NCBI GenBank assembly: GCA_004525685.1
Contig: SPBW01000129.1
Location: forward strand, 1 to 6,079
From: Candidatus Atribacteria bacterium
GTDB taxonomy: Bacteria; Bipolaricaulota; Bipolaricaulia; UBA7950; UBA9294
Direction: 5' to 3'
DNA: 6,079 nucleotides
The translations under genes were made by a program, and so were the position numbers. Below the pieces are notes generated by a model, which saw only the letters and a list, made by a program, of their open reading frames with translations, searched no databases and was not told the DNA's origin. Of the stretch, positions 1 to 5,640 are shown piece after piece. Position 1 is the stretch's first letter. Every line of letters begins with the position of its first letter.

Positions 1-1052
1 GTTCGAAGCTCAATACGCCGCTTGTCATCTCGCGCATAAGCAGGAACTCGCACAGCAGCCGTACGGTTCGCAGATCCAAATACGAGATTCACAGGAGCTT
101 CATATCCAGGAACCAGTCGACGATAGGAATTGGTGGATGGATTGGTCCAAGCCATCAGACTGCGCCCGTGCTTGAGCAGTCCGCCGACGTAGCAGAGCGC
201 AAGATCCGTGAGTCCATCTTCACCACTGAAGATATTCACGCCATCCTTGACCATGTATTGATGCAAATGCATTCCATTGCCGGCCTCGCCGTGAATCGGC
301 TTCGGAAGGAATGTTGCCGTCAGTCCCCACTCAACAGCCGTATTGTGAACCAATGACTTCACGATAAACACTGCATCGGCCATCCGAACGAGCGAATCGA
401 ACCCAAGCTCGATTTCTTGCTGCCCGAACGCACCGACTTCGTGATGATGATACTTGACAGGAATGCCGGCTCTCTCGATCTGTTTCGCAACTTCACATCG
501 GAACTCGAATAGCCGATCCTGATGAAGGGGTGCATGATAGGCTGAATAGGGCAGCCGACCTATGCTCAAGCGATGATCAACCGCTTCGGCTGGATGAATC
601 TCGACACAGCTTGCCCCGTTCTCCGTATCGAAGAGCACCTTGTCAAACACATAGAACTCAAACTCAGGGCTAGCAAGAATGTCATCCGCGATGCCCAATT
701 CTCTTGCATAGGCTACTGCTGCGCGAGCAATCCCGCGCGGGTCGATAGCTGCCGGTCCTCGCGTTTGAGCATCTCGGATATCGGCGATCAGCGTGAGAAT
801 CTTCACTCCTGATCGTTCTTCCATGTAGGCAGAAGACAAGTCGGGTATGAGGATCATGTCGCTTCCCGCAACACTCCGATAGCCGAAGTTGGATCCATCG
901 AATCCGAGGCCATCAGACAACAAGCTCGGCGTGAACCGGGCCGATGGAATCGTCAAATGCCGGAAGCGTCCGACAAAGTCAGCGACCCGAAAGTCGACAA
1001 ACTCGATTCCTTGGTCATCAATCAGGTGTTTGAGCGATTCATAGTCAGTCAT
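1..1052 (-). CDS. glnA: Class I glutamine synthetase, 3'-truncated by the window edge
   Basis: Glutamine synthetase makes glutamine from glutamate, ammonia and ATP in the cytoplasm. The 350 codons seen are open without a stop; the remainder, including any adenylylation-tyrosine region, lies beyond the left edge. Family landmarks appear in order: a beta-grasp N-terminus with FDGSNFGY (51-58), SDMILIPD (64-71), metal ligands E130 and E132 in SPEFEF, E205 in HHHEV, E213 in GQQEI, KPIHGEAGNGMHLH (251-264) with the conserved His, NSYRRLVPGYEAP (308-320) carrying the flap Glu (E318), NR (329-330), and RRIELR (345-350) with the last metal-binding Glu. The ATG at 1052 is chosen because AGAGGTG (1056-1062) sits 3 nt upstream and the N-terminus is of usual length. 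Oddity: the usual DGSS ammonium-site motif reads DGSN. A gamma-glutamyl-amide ligase of the same superfamily is a less likely alternative. Confidence 0.93.
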   Translation of the reverse strand, partial: MTDYESLKHLIDDQGIEFVDFRVADFVGRFRHLTIPSARFTPSLLSDGLGFDGSNFGYRSVAGSDMILIPDLSSAYMEERSGVKILTLIADIRDAQTRGPAAIDPRGIARAAVAYARELGIADDILASPEFEFYVFDKVLFDTENGASCVEIHPAEAVDHRLSIGRLPYSAYHAPLHQDRLFEFRCEVAKQIERAGIPVKYHHHEVGAFGQQEIELGFDSLVRMADAVFIVKSLVHNTAVEWGLTATFLPKPIHGEAGNGMHLHQYMVKDGVNIFSGEDGLTDLALCYVGGLLKHGRSLMAWTNPSTNSYRRLVPGYEAPVNLVFGSANRTAAVRVPAYARDDKRRIELR

Positions 1053-1080
1053 GAGCACCTCTTCAGAAAGAAAATGGGTT

Positions 1081-1173
1081 TCAAGGATATCGCACTGCTC
1101 TGGAGGCAACAAGCTTCGGATGCCTACCGCACCCGAAGAAGCAACCCTTGCCTTCATGACAAGGGTCGCCCAT
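1081..1173 (-). CDS. Short Cys-rich reading frame: 30-residue peptide or frame-shifted tail of the upstream gene
   Basis: From the ATG at 1173 this frame encodes 30 residues with C5, H6, C11, C15 and H18, a spacing (C-x5-C-x3-C-x2-H) that could bind a metal. It ends at a TGA 28 nt before the glutamine synthetase start. A purine-rich AAGGAGAAGG lies upstream but 12 or more nt from the ATG, which is too far to be an ideal ribosome site. The frame stays open upstream through the stop of the 421-residue gene and reads as a charged helix (RATELKEKARKLM) running into the Cys motif. That makes it equally likely to be the C-terminal tail of that protein in the -1 frame. I recognise no family. Whether it is translated at all is uncertain. 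Confidence 0.3.
   Translation of the reverse strand: MGDPCHEGKGCFFGCGRHPKLVASRAVRYP
1144..1166. repeat. Small inverted repeat (7-bp stem, 9-nt loop)
   Basis: ACCCTTG at 1144-1150 is perfectly complementary to CAAGGGT at 1160-1166. No T-run follows on either strand, so it does not look like an intrinsic terminator. It falls inside the short Cys-rich frame between the 421-residue gene and glutamine synthetase, where it might slow ribosomes or stabilise mRNA ends, or it may be chance. Confidence 0.3.
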
Positions 1174-1220
1174 CAGCTTGCGCGCCTTCTCCTTGAGCTC
1201 CGTCGCTCTGTCAAGACTCT

Positions 1221-2486
1221 CTAGTGATGCAGATTCTTGGCTGCGATGAATGTCAGTCCCTTCTTGGTCAGCTCGACCGCTGTGATATTCAGCGCATCGT
1301 GCTTGTCGAGGTAGTTCTGCCGCATCGCGGGCATCAGTCCGTTGGCCTCGATGTCTGCCTTGGGCATGAAGTAGTCGAGGATGTCTGAGGGATGCTCACG
1401 CGTACTATCGACTCCCGGCTTGCCGCCTTCGTGCTTGGCAGAGATGTTGCCTACATGATCCGCTAGCAGAACCAACTCGTCAGTTCGATCATAGGGCTGA
1501 ATGACGATGGACTTGTAGGTCTCGGTGATGTGATGCTCGAATCGAACGACATCGTCGAACCCCAACGCGTGGCGAACAGTCGCCGCCTTCTCGATCGTCT
1601 CGTTGTTCACTGAATTGGACCAGTTGAATCCGATCAGCGATGTTGTGCCGTCTTCTCGCGCAAACAGCTTGGCGCCAAGCAATGTCCACAATGCGGAATA
1701 CGGATTGTCGTTGCCCATGAATACAGAGATCTTGAATTCGATATCGATTCCGAGCTTGTGTAGCACGTAGCCAAGGAACACGGTTCCCGGATTGATATTC
1801 AGCACTTGCCGGATTCCGTATTCCGTGTAATAGCCGAGAAACTCATCCACCCATTTCAGCGCATGTCTATTGGGCTGTCCCACGCCTCCGAAGTAGCCGG
1901 TGATGGTGGCTGGACCGCCCAAATGAATGTTCGATCCATCCGTCCCTTTGGTGTCGAGTGTCTCGACGTAGCTTGCTCCCACAATCTGCATGGCGGCGGC
2001 AACTGCCAGCGTATCACCGTGATCAGCCACTTGTTCAGCCATCGTGCGCACGCGGATGAATCTCCCAGGCATCACTTGACGGCGCTCGATCGCTTGCTTG
2101 GCCTGTGCAATGACCCACGGAAAGAACTGCAACGCGCTGATTTCAAGCGTCACGGCGTACGCTTCATCAAAGGACGTCGTCGCAGCTGCCGCGCCAAGAA
2201 CATCTCGGCGGAACCCGTCCATCGTGACGAATGCACCGCCATCACGTTGCGCAGTCAACCATTCAAGATCCGCTACATAGGGCGATCCTGACTCCTGCAA
2301 CCGAGCCATGAGGTTCGGCAGTTGACGCGCGGCATTCGCCTTGCGATTGATTTCTTCGGGCCCTCCGTGCTTCTCGACAATACGCAGTACGTCGTTGATC
2401 ACCTCGGAATGCGGATCTGTCAGGAAGTGGTTAATCTGCTGGATTTGGTCCTCGGAGATCGCCAGACGTTGTCTCAAGTCACTCAT
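1221..2486 (-). CDS. Conserved-looking soluble protein of unknown function (421 residues)
   Basis: I do not recognise this family. There is no signal peptide and no membrane segment, so it is probably cytoplasmic. The N-terminal 110 residues look helical and charged. The middle has enzyme-like Gly-rich and polar stretches: FVTMDGFRRDVLG (86-98), MAEQVADHGDT (149-159), LDTKGTDGSNIHLGGP (177-192), TGYFGGVGQPNRH (196-208), LNINPGTVFLGY (229-240), FKISVFMGNDNPY (251-263) and IGFNWSNSVNNETIE (285-299). The alternation of short hydrophobic strands and helices would suit an alpha/beta barrel, but this is inference. The start is the ATG at 2486, not the in-frame GTG at 2513, because AGGAGG (2491-2496) lies 4 nt upstream of the ATG. 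It follows panB by 41 nt and is probably co-transcribed with it. The C-terminus may be prematurely ended by a one-base frame change near 1221. Confidence 0.85.
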   Translation of the reverse strand: MSDLRQRLAISEDQIQQINHFLTDPHSEVINDVLRIVEKHGGPEEINRKANAARQLPNLMARLQESGSPYVADLEWLTAQRDGGAFVTMDGFRRDVLGAAAATTSFDEAYAVTLEISALQFFPWVIAQAKQAIERRQVMPGRFIRVRTMAEQVADHGDTLAVAAAMQIVGASYVETLDTKGTDGSNIHLGGPATITGYFGGVGQPNRHALKWVDEFLGYYTEYGIRQVLNINPGTVFLGYVLHKLGIDIEFKISVFMGNDNPYSALWTLLGAKLFAREDGTTSLIGFNWSNSVNNETIEKAATVRHALGFDDVVRFEHHITETYKSIVIQPYDRTDELVLLADHVGNISAKHEGGKPGVDSTREHPSDILDYFMPKADIEANGLMPAMRQNYLDKHDALNITAVELTKKGLTFIAAKNLHH

Positions 2487-2490
2487 CGTG

Positions 2491-2496
2491 CCTCCT
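2491..2496 (-). promoter_or_regulatory. Ribosome binding site AGGAGG for the 421-residue protein
   Basis: AGGAGG on the minus strand, 4 nt before the ATG at 2486. It decides the start: the upstream in-frame GTG at 2513 would put this site inside the coding region. Confidence 0.8.
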
Positions 2497-2527
2497 ATGG
2501 GGTCTTTTTCCACCTAGGGCAGTTCTG

Positions 2528-3388
2528 CTACTCGAATTCCTTTGTCAATGCGGGGAGATGGTCAATCTCGTCTTTGAGCATGTGATAGCAGTGCTCGTCA
2601 GCGGGGAAACTGCCGCCTCGCACGTCTGCGACATACGCTTTCATGGCATCCGTCACAACCTGAGCGACGTTGGCGTATTTCTTAACGAACTTGGGCGTGA
2701 ATGCTTGGAACTGGCCGATAAGGTCTGAGACGATGATCAGCTGTCCGTCGGTCTCGGGCCCAGCACCAATTCCGAACACGGGGATCGCAAGCTTCTTGGC
2801 GATGAACCCTGCAACTTCCGGGGGAACGGCCTCAAGGAGAAGCATGTGCGCGCCTGTTGCTTCGATTGCGAGCGCATCCTCGATCAGAGCGCGAGCAGAT
2901 TCAATCGTTCGTCCTTGCGCTTTGTGCCCTCCCAATTGACCGGAGCTCTGCGGTGTGAGTCCAATATGTCCACACACAACGATCCCGGCATCAAGAATGG
3001 CCCTTATTCGTGATGTGACTCGCTTGCCACCTTCGAGCTTCACGGCATCGACGCCAGCTTCCTTTAGGAATCTGCCGGCATTGCGGGCGGCTTCTTCATC
3101 GCTGACCTGATAGCTCATGAACGGCATATCGCCCATGACAAACGTATGGGGGGCGGCCCGCCGTACGGCCTCACAGTGAACGATACACTGATCCATCGTC
3201 ACAGGCACGGTTCCCTCATATCCATACACGCACATTCCGAGAGAATCTCCAACCAAGAGCATGTCCAGATCAGCGGCTTCGGCAAACGCCGCCGTGGGAT
3301 AGTCGTAGGCAGTCAGCCACGCGACCTTGTCCCCGTTGGCCTTCATCTTCTGGATGGTGTGGATACTGTGTTTCTTCTTGTCTGACAT
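2528..3388 (-). CDS. panB: 3-methyl-2-oxobutanoate hydroxymethyltransferase (ketopantoate hydroxymethyltransferase)
   Basis: PanB transfers a hydroxymethyl group from 5,10-methylenetetrahydrofolate to 2-oxoisovalerate, giving ketopantoate, the first step of the pantoate branch toward pantothenate and CoA. The 286-residue product spans the whole TIM-barrel family with all expected active-site positions: TAYDYPTA (26-33), VGDSLGM (46-52) with metal ligand D48, MGDMPFMSY (85-93) with D87, VKLEGG (116-121) with K117 and E119, GHIGLTPQS (140-148), LLLEAVP (183-189) with E186, and FGIGAG near the end of the barrel. The start is the ATG at 3388, preceded by AAAGGAGG at 4-nt spacing; a longer in-frame extension to 3481 overlaps the maf stop and has no support. 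It lies 47 nt after maf. Neither panC nor panD is seen in the window. Confidence 0.97.
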   Translation of the reverse strand: MSDKKKHSIHTIQKMKANGDKVAWLTAYDYPTAAFAEAADLDMLLVGDSLGMCVYGYEGTVPVTMDQCIVHCEAVRRAAPHTFVMGDMPFMSYQVSDEEAARNAGRFLKEAGVDAVKLEGGKRVTSRIRAILDAGIVVCGHIGLTPQSSGQLGGHKAQGRTIESARALIEDALAIEATGAHMLLLEAVPPEVAGFIAKKLAIPVFGIGAGPETDGQLIIVSDLIGQFQAFTPKFVKKYANVAQVVTDAMKAYVADVRGGSFPADEHCYHMLKDEIDHLPALTKEFE

Positions 3389-3392
3389 GGCT

Positions 3393-3400
3393 CCTCCTTT
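3393..3400 (-). promoter_or_regulatory. Ribosome binding site AAAGGAGG for panB
   Basis: AAAGGAGG on the minus strand, 4 nt upstream of the ATG at 3388. It rules out the longer in-frame start at 3481. Confidence 0.8.
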
Positions 3401-3435
3401 GATGACCATACGTCTCCCGCAACCTCCTAGAGAGG

Positions 3436-3999
3436 CTAGAAGATCACTCCCATTTCCCTCAAGAGGCGACCCAATTCGCACAGTGGCAACCCCATCACAT
3501 TGGTGTACTCGCCTGTGATGCTCTCGATGAAGACGGCGGCTCTTCCTTGAATGCCATACGCGCCAGCCTTATCTGAGTATTCATCACCGTCAAGATACCA
3601 GTCAATCTCCTCTTCTGTCATCGCTCGAAACCGAACCGTGGTTTCAACGCAGGCCGATCGTTCGATGTCGCGAGCGGCATCCCATAAGGTCACTCCTGTC
3701 AGTACAGAGTGCGCGCGCCCAGACAGCAGGCGAAGCATGTCAGCTGCATCATTCCTAGAGACAGGCTTGCCGAGAACGTGTTCATCGAGGACGACCACTG
3801 TGTCAGCGCCTAGCACAATATCCTCAACACGTGGCTGCGCAACAGCATGTGCCTTGGCGCGCGATGATAGCAAGACACGGTCGCGCGCTGGACCGGCCTC
3901 AACTTCCTTTGCCCCACTGGGGATAACGACGAAATCACTCGTGATGCGCGCAAGCAATTCCTGCCTGCGTGGCGAGTTGGATGCGAGGATGATGGTCAT
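3436..3999 (-). CDS. maf: Maf family nucleoside triphosphate pyrophosphatase, dTTP/UTP type
   Basis: Maf proteins are cytoplasmic pyrophosphatases that hydrolyse non-canonical or surplus nucleoside triphosphates to monophosphates, and they are linked to cell-division arrest and house-cleaning. The 187-residue product has the standard length and motifs: LASNSPRRQELL (5-16), the phosphate-binding loop; VLGADTVVVLD (62-72) with the catalytic Asp D66; GKPVS (77-81); and near the C-terminus AGAYGIQGRAAVF followed by EYTNVMGLPL. GADT together with GIQG points to the YhdE-like dTTP/UTP subfamily rather than the YceF-like 7-methyl-GTP subfamily, which usually has GSDQ. The ATG at 3999 is chosen because it places the SxSPRR loop at the family position; no strong ribosome site precedes it, which suggests modest or coupled translation. 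It starts 58 nt after the duplicated-domain gene and ends 47 nt before panB. Confidence 0.95.
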   Translation of the reverse strand: MTIILASNSPRRQELLARITSDFVVIPSGAKEVEAGPARDRVLLSSRAKAHAVAQPRVEDIVLGADTVVVLDEHVLGKPVSRNDAADMLRLLSGRAHSVLTGVTLWDAARDIERSACVETTVRFRAMTEEEIDWYLDGDEYSDKAGAYGIQGRAAVFIESITGEYTNVMGLPLCELGRLLREMGVIF

Positions 4000-4057
4000 G
4001 ATTTCACAAGGCAAATCGTCCGATGTAGAGAGGTCGATGTCAACCAGACTGCACAGA

Positions 4058-5134
4058 CTAGGGGTAGTCGACACGCGATGTGCCATAGAATACAGAGAAT
4101 GGCGCGTCCGCATCCACGCTGCGAGGCAATCGAATGATCCCTGCCACAAGCTCGCCCGCTTCCACACGTTCTACTCGTAGAAAGCCATCAGTCAATTCGA
4201 CAAACGAGGCCGTGCTGAAGAAGACGAAGTTTGTGTCCCTCTGCTGGATGTAGAGATTCCACGGCGAGAACTCTGCCCCCGTGGGCGACACGGCCCACAC
4301 CATCACAGCGCCCGTACCCATGACTTCATCAACAGCGTCGATGAGGTCCGAGCCGAGCAAGCTATCGCGTACAGAGGACTCAAGACGGACGAACAGCAAT
4401 CGAAGCTCGCTTCCTCTTGGCGAGAGCACCATCGTTGTGACCAAGTCGGGGTCCAACTCGAAGGCGGCAGCCATGGCCTCGGACGAAAACGCTTCATGCA
4501 GCAGCAGCTCCTGCAGCGTTCCAAGCGTCTCTAGAGGTTCTATGTCAATGGGATCATGCGATTGTGACGCAGAGGCTGGTACTCCTGCCGCCGGGGACGC
4601 AACTGCTGTAGGTCCAATCACAAGCGTTGCTCGTTCACCGGCATAGATCAGATCAAATGGCTGCTGGATGTCAATCAAGTCCCCAAGGACGAGTACGCCT
4701 TCGCTTCCAGAACCTTGCTGCGGACCACTCGGATTGACCTGGAACGTTCCACTAGAGAATCCTGCGGTAAGCTCGCTCCAGGAATCCAAATCAGGCCGGG
4801 TCGTAACGCCATCCTGTTCGATCAACACAAGCTGCGGATCGAACGGGAACATACCAACGACTGCGTCGATACTAGGGTTAACATAGACAGCGTTTCGCCC
4901 AAGATAGGGTTGAAGCTTCCAAGCAAGATCAGGAGAAATCTTGCTCTGGAAGGTGCGTTCGTTGATGAACACGAACGTCACGGTCAATTCAGTGCCGGCG
5001 ACATCAATCGTCACGAGATTGACCAAGTCTCTGTCCAATCCCGTCTTCTGGGCGAAGTCATCCCGCAGATCCGCACCGGCAGCCAATGACACGGCCCACA
5101 AAAAAAGAAGAGCCCAACTACTAGCTCTCCTCAT
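4058..5134 (-). CDS. Secreted or periplasmic protein with two diverged copies of one domain, unknown function
   Basis: I do not recognise a family. From the ATG at 5134 (358 residues) the N-terminus is a textbook signal peptide: MRR, a hydrophobic core (about 7-18), and AGA before D22. The mature part is two homologous units of about 145 residues joined by an Ala/Ser/Pro-rich linker (about 174-204). Matching blocks are LDRDLV (33-38) with LDPDLV (227-232); GTELTVTFV (47-55) with GSELRLLFV (241-249); FDPQLVLIEQ (98-107) with FSPWNLYIQQ (289-298); ELTAGF (121-126) with ELTDGF (313-318); and FDLIYAGER (160-168) with FSVFYGTSR (346-354). There are no further membrane spans and no obvious catalytic motif, so binding or sensing is a guess. 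Alternative starts in frame are GTG at 5152, with GGGTGA 6 nt upstream, and TTG at 5158; neither changes the mature protein. It lies downstream of the microprotein gene. Confidence 0.85.
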   Translation of the reverse strand: MRRASSWALLFLWAVSLAAGADLRDDFAQKTGLDRDLVNLVTIDVAGTELTVTFVFINERTFQSKISPDLAWKLQPYLGRNAVYVNPSIDAVVGMFPFDPQLVLIEQDGVTTRPDLDSWSELTAGFSSGTFQVNPSGPQQGSGSEGVLVLGDLIDIQQPFDLIYAGERATLVIGPTAVASPAAGVPASASQSHDPIDIEPLETLGTLQELLLHEAFSSEAMAAAFELDPDLVTTMVLSPRGSELRLLFVRLESSVRDSLLGSDLIDAVDEVMGTGAVMVWAVSPTGAEFSPWNLYIQQRDTNFVFFSTASFVELTDGFLRVERVEAGELVAGIIRLPRSVDADAPFSVFYGTSRVDYP

Positions 5135-5185
5135 CGTTGTGATCTGTGTCACATTCAATCACCCAATCTGGACTTCTCTAGGCTT

Positions 5186-5287
5186 CTAGCAAGAACCGCC
5201 ACACCACCAGCCGGCAAATGCGAAGACCCAGAACGCCCAGAAGAAGGCAAGCAGCATCCCCGTTGTAATCGTGATTGTGATTGGCAT
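5186..5287 (-). CDS. Hydrophobic Trp-rich membrane microprotein (33 residues)
   Basis: This short gene has the strongest translation signal in the window: AAGGAGGTG at 5293-5301, 5 nt before the ATG at 5287. The product begins MPITITITTG, continues as one membrane-spanning stretch rich in aromatic residues (GMLLAFFWAFWVFAFAGWW, about 10-28), and ends CGGSC before TAG. It has no basic residues, two cysteines near one end and four tryptophans. It is probably a single-pass inner-membrane peptide. Its stop is 27 to 51 nt before the next gene, depending on which start that gene uses, so the two are likely co-transcribed and perhaps work at the same membrane. I recognise no family. It could be a small subunit of a membrane complex or a translated leader peptide; both are inference. 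Confidence 0.7.
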   Translation of the reverse strand: MPITITITTGMLLAFFWAFWVFAFAGWWCGGSC

Positions 5288-5292
5288 TTGTA

Positions 5293-5301
5293 CACCTCCT
5301 T
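5293..5301 (-). promoter_or_regulatory. Strong ribosome binding site AAGGAGGTG for the microprotein
   Basis: AAGGAGGTG is complementary to the 16S rRNA 3' end over nine bases and sits 5 nt before the ATG at 5287. It is the main evidence that the 33-residue frame is a real gene. Confidence 0.8.
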
Positions 5302-5372
5302 CTCTCTGCCACCATACCACGCACCTGCATGGATAACAAGGCCCCAACTGCGAAGATACGCGCTCGGACATC

Positions 5373-5378
5373 TGTCAA
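5373..5378 (-). promoter_or_regulatory. Possible -35 box (TTGACA) for the minus-strand operon
   Basis: A perfect TTGACA on the minus strand, 86 nt upstream of the microprotein ATG. The best -10 match is TATCTT after a 14-nt spacer, shorter than the usual 16-18, so this is a weak assignment. Confidence 0.25.
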
Positions 5379-5535
5379 CGCCCACATCTGGGTCCATCAA
5401 CTCAGATACCCCTTGCCGACTGGGTACAAGACGTTCCATTCGGAATCCGCAGAGCATGCAACTGCCGATCCTATCAGCCTCACGGCGCAGTTAGCGCGGC
5501 GCGGCGGATGCAAACGCCCTGTTCTAGGCATTACA

Positions 5536-5545
5536 GACAGCTGTC
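5536..5545. repeat. 10-bp perfect palindrome GACAGCTGTC
   Basis: A perfect palindrome 37 nt upstream of the plus-strand -35 candidate. It could be a dimeric regulator's operator, but the symmetry does not extend to the flanks and no second copy is seen nearby. Confidence 0.2.
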
Positions 5546-5582
5546 CCCCCTTGATCGCGACTCAGGTACCCGATTCCGCCTG

Positions 5583-5611
5583 CTGACATCACCTGGAAAG
5601 TGGTTTACCAT
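5583..5611 (+). promoter_or_regulatory. Sigma-70-type promoter candidate for the divergent decarboxylase gene
   Basis: CTGACA (5583-5588, 5 of 6 to consensus) and TACCAT (5606-5611, 4 of 6) are separated by exactly 17 nt. Transcription would begin near 5618, giving a leader of about 23 nt that includes the GGAG ribosome site at 5631-5634 before the ATG at 5641. Confidence 0.5.
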
Positions 5612-5640
5612 CTCCAAGCAGCGAATGGATGGAGTCAAAT

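Larger units (their letters stand above)
5288..5640. other. Divergent intergenic region between the minus-strand operon and the decarboxylase gene
   Basis: These 353 nt separate the divergently read microprotein operon and the PLP decarboxylase. The short frames across it have no ribosome sites and no protein-like composition. It holds the microprotein ribosome site, a plus-strand promoter candidate at 5583-5611, the palindrome GACAGCTGTC (5536-5545), and a very GC-rich patch with repeated GCGGC around 5485-5508. The minus-strand operon promoter should also be here. Candidates are a consensus TTGACA (5378-5373) with only a poorly spaced TATCTT (14-nt spacer), and TTGTAC (5429-5424) with TATCTG (5408-5403) at 15 nt. 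None is convincing. Confidence 0.6.

Noticed and set aside
1209..1214. TTGACA on the minus strand upstream of glutamine synthetase
   Set aside because: No -10-like hexamer lies 15-19 nt downstream, so it is not supported as a promoter.
1806..2291. Plus-strand open frame of 161 codons
   Set aside because: Antisense to the 421-residue gene, with low-quality composition and no ribosome site.
2487..2527. T-run (GGTCTTTTTCC) between panB and the 421-residue gene as a terminator
   Set aside because: The T-run is on the plus strand with no GC-rich hairpin before it; on the transcribed minus strand it is an A-run.
3551..4180. Plus-strand open frame of 209 codons
   Set aside because: It lies antisense to maf, which has full family motifs. 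Composition is Ser/Arg/Thr-rich with no ribosome site; it is a shadow frame.
5155..5457. Longer minus-strand frames overlapping the microprotein (up to 100 codons)
   Set aside because: The strong ribosome site specifies the 33-residue frame. The alternative frames have no start signal and random-looking composition.
5281..5586. Plus-strand open frame of 101 codons across the divergent intergenic region
   Set aside because: No ribosome site, no protein-like pattern, and it covers the microprotein ribosome site on the other strand.
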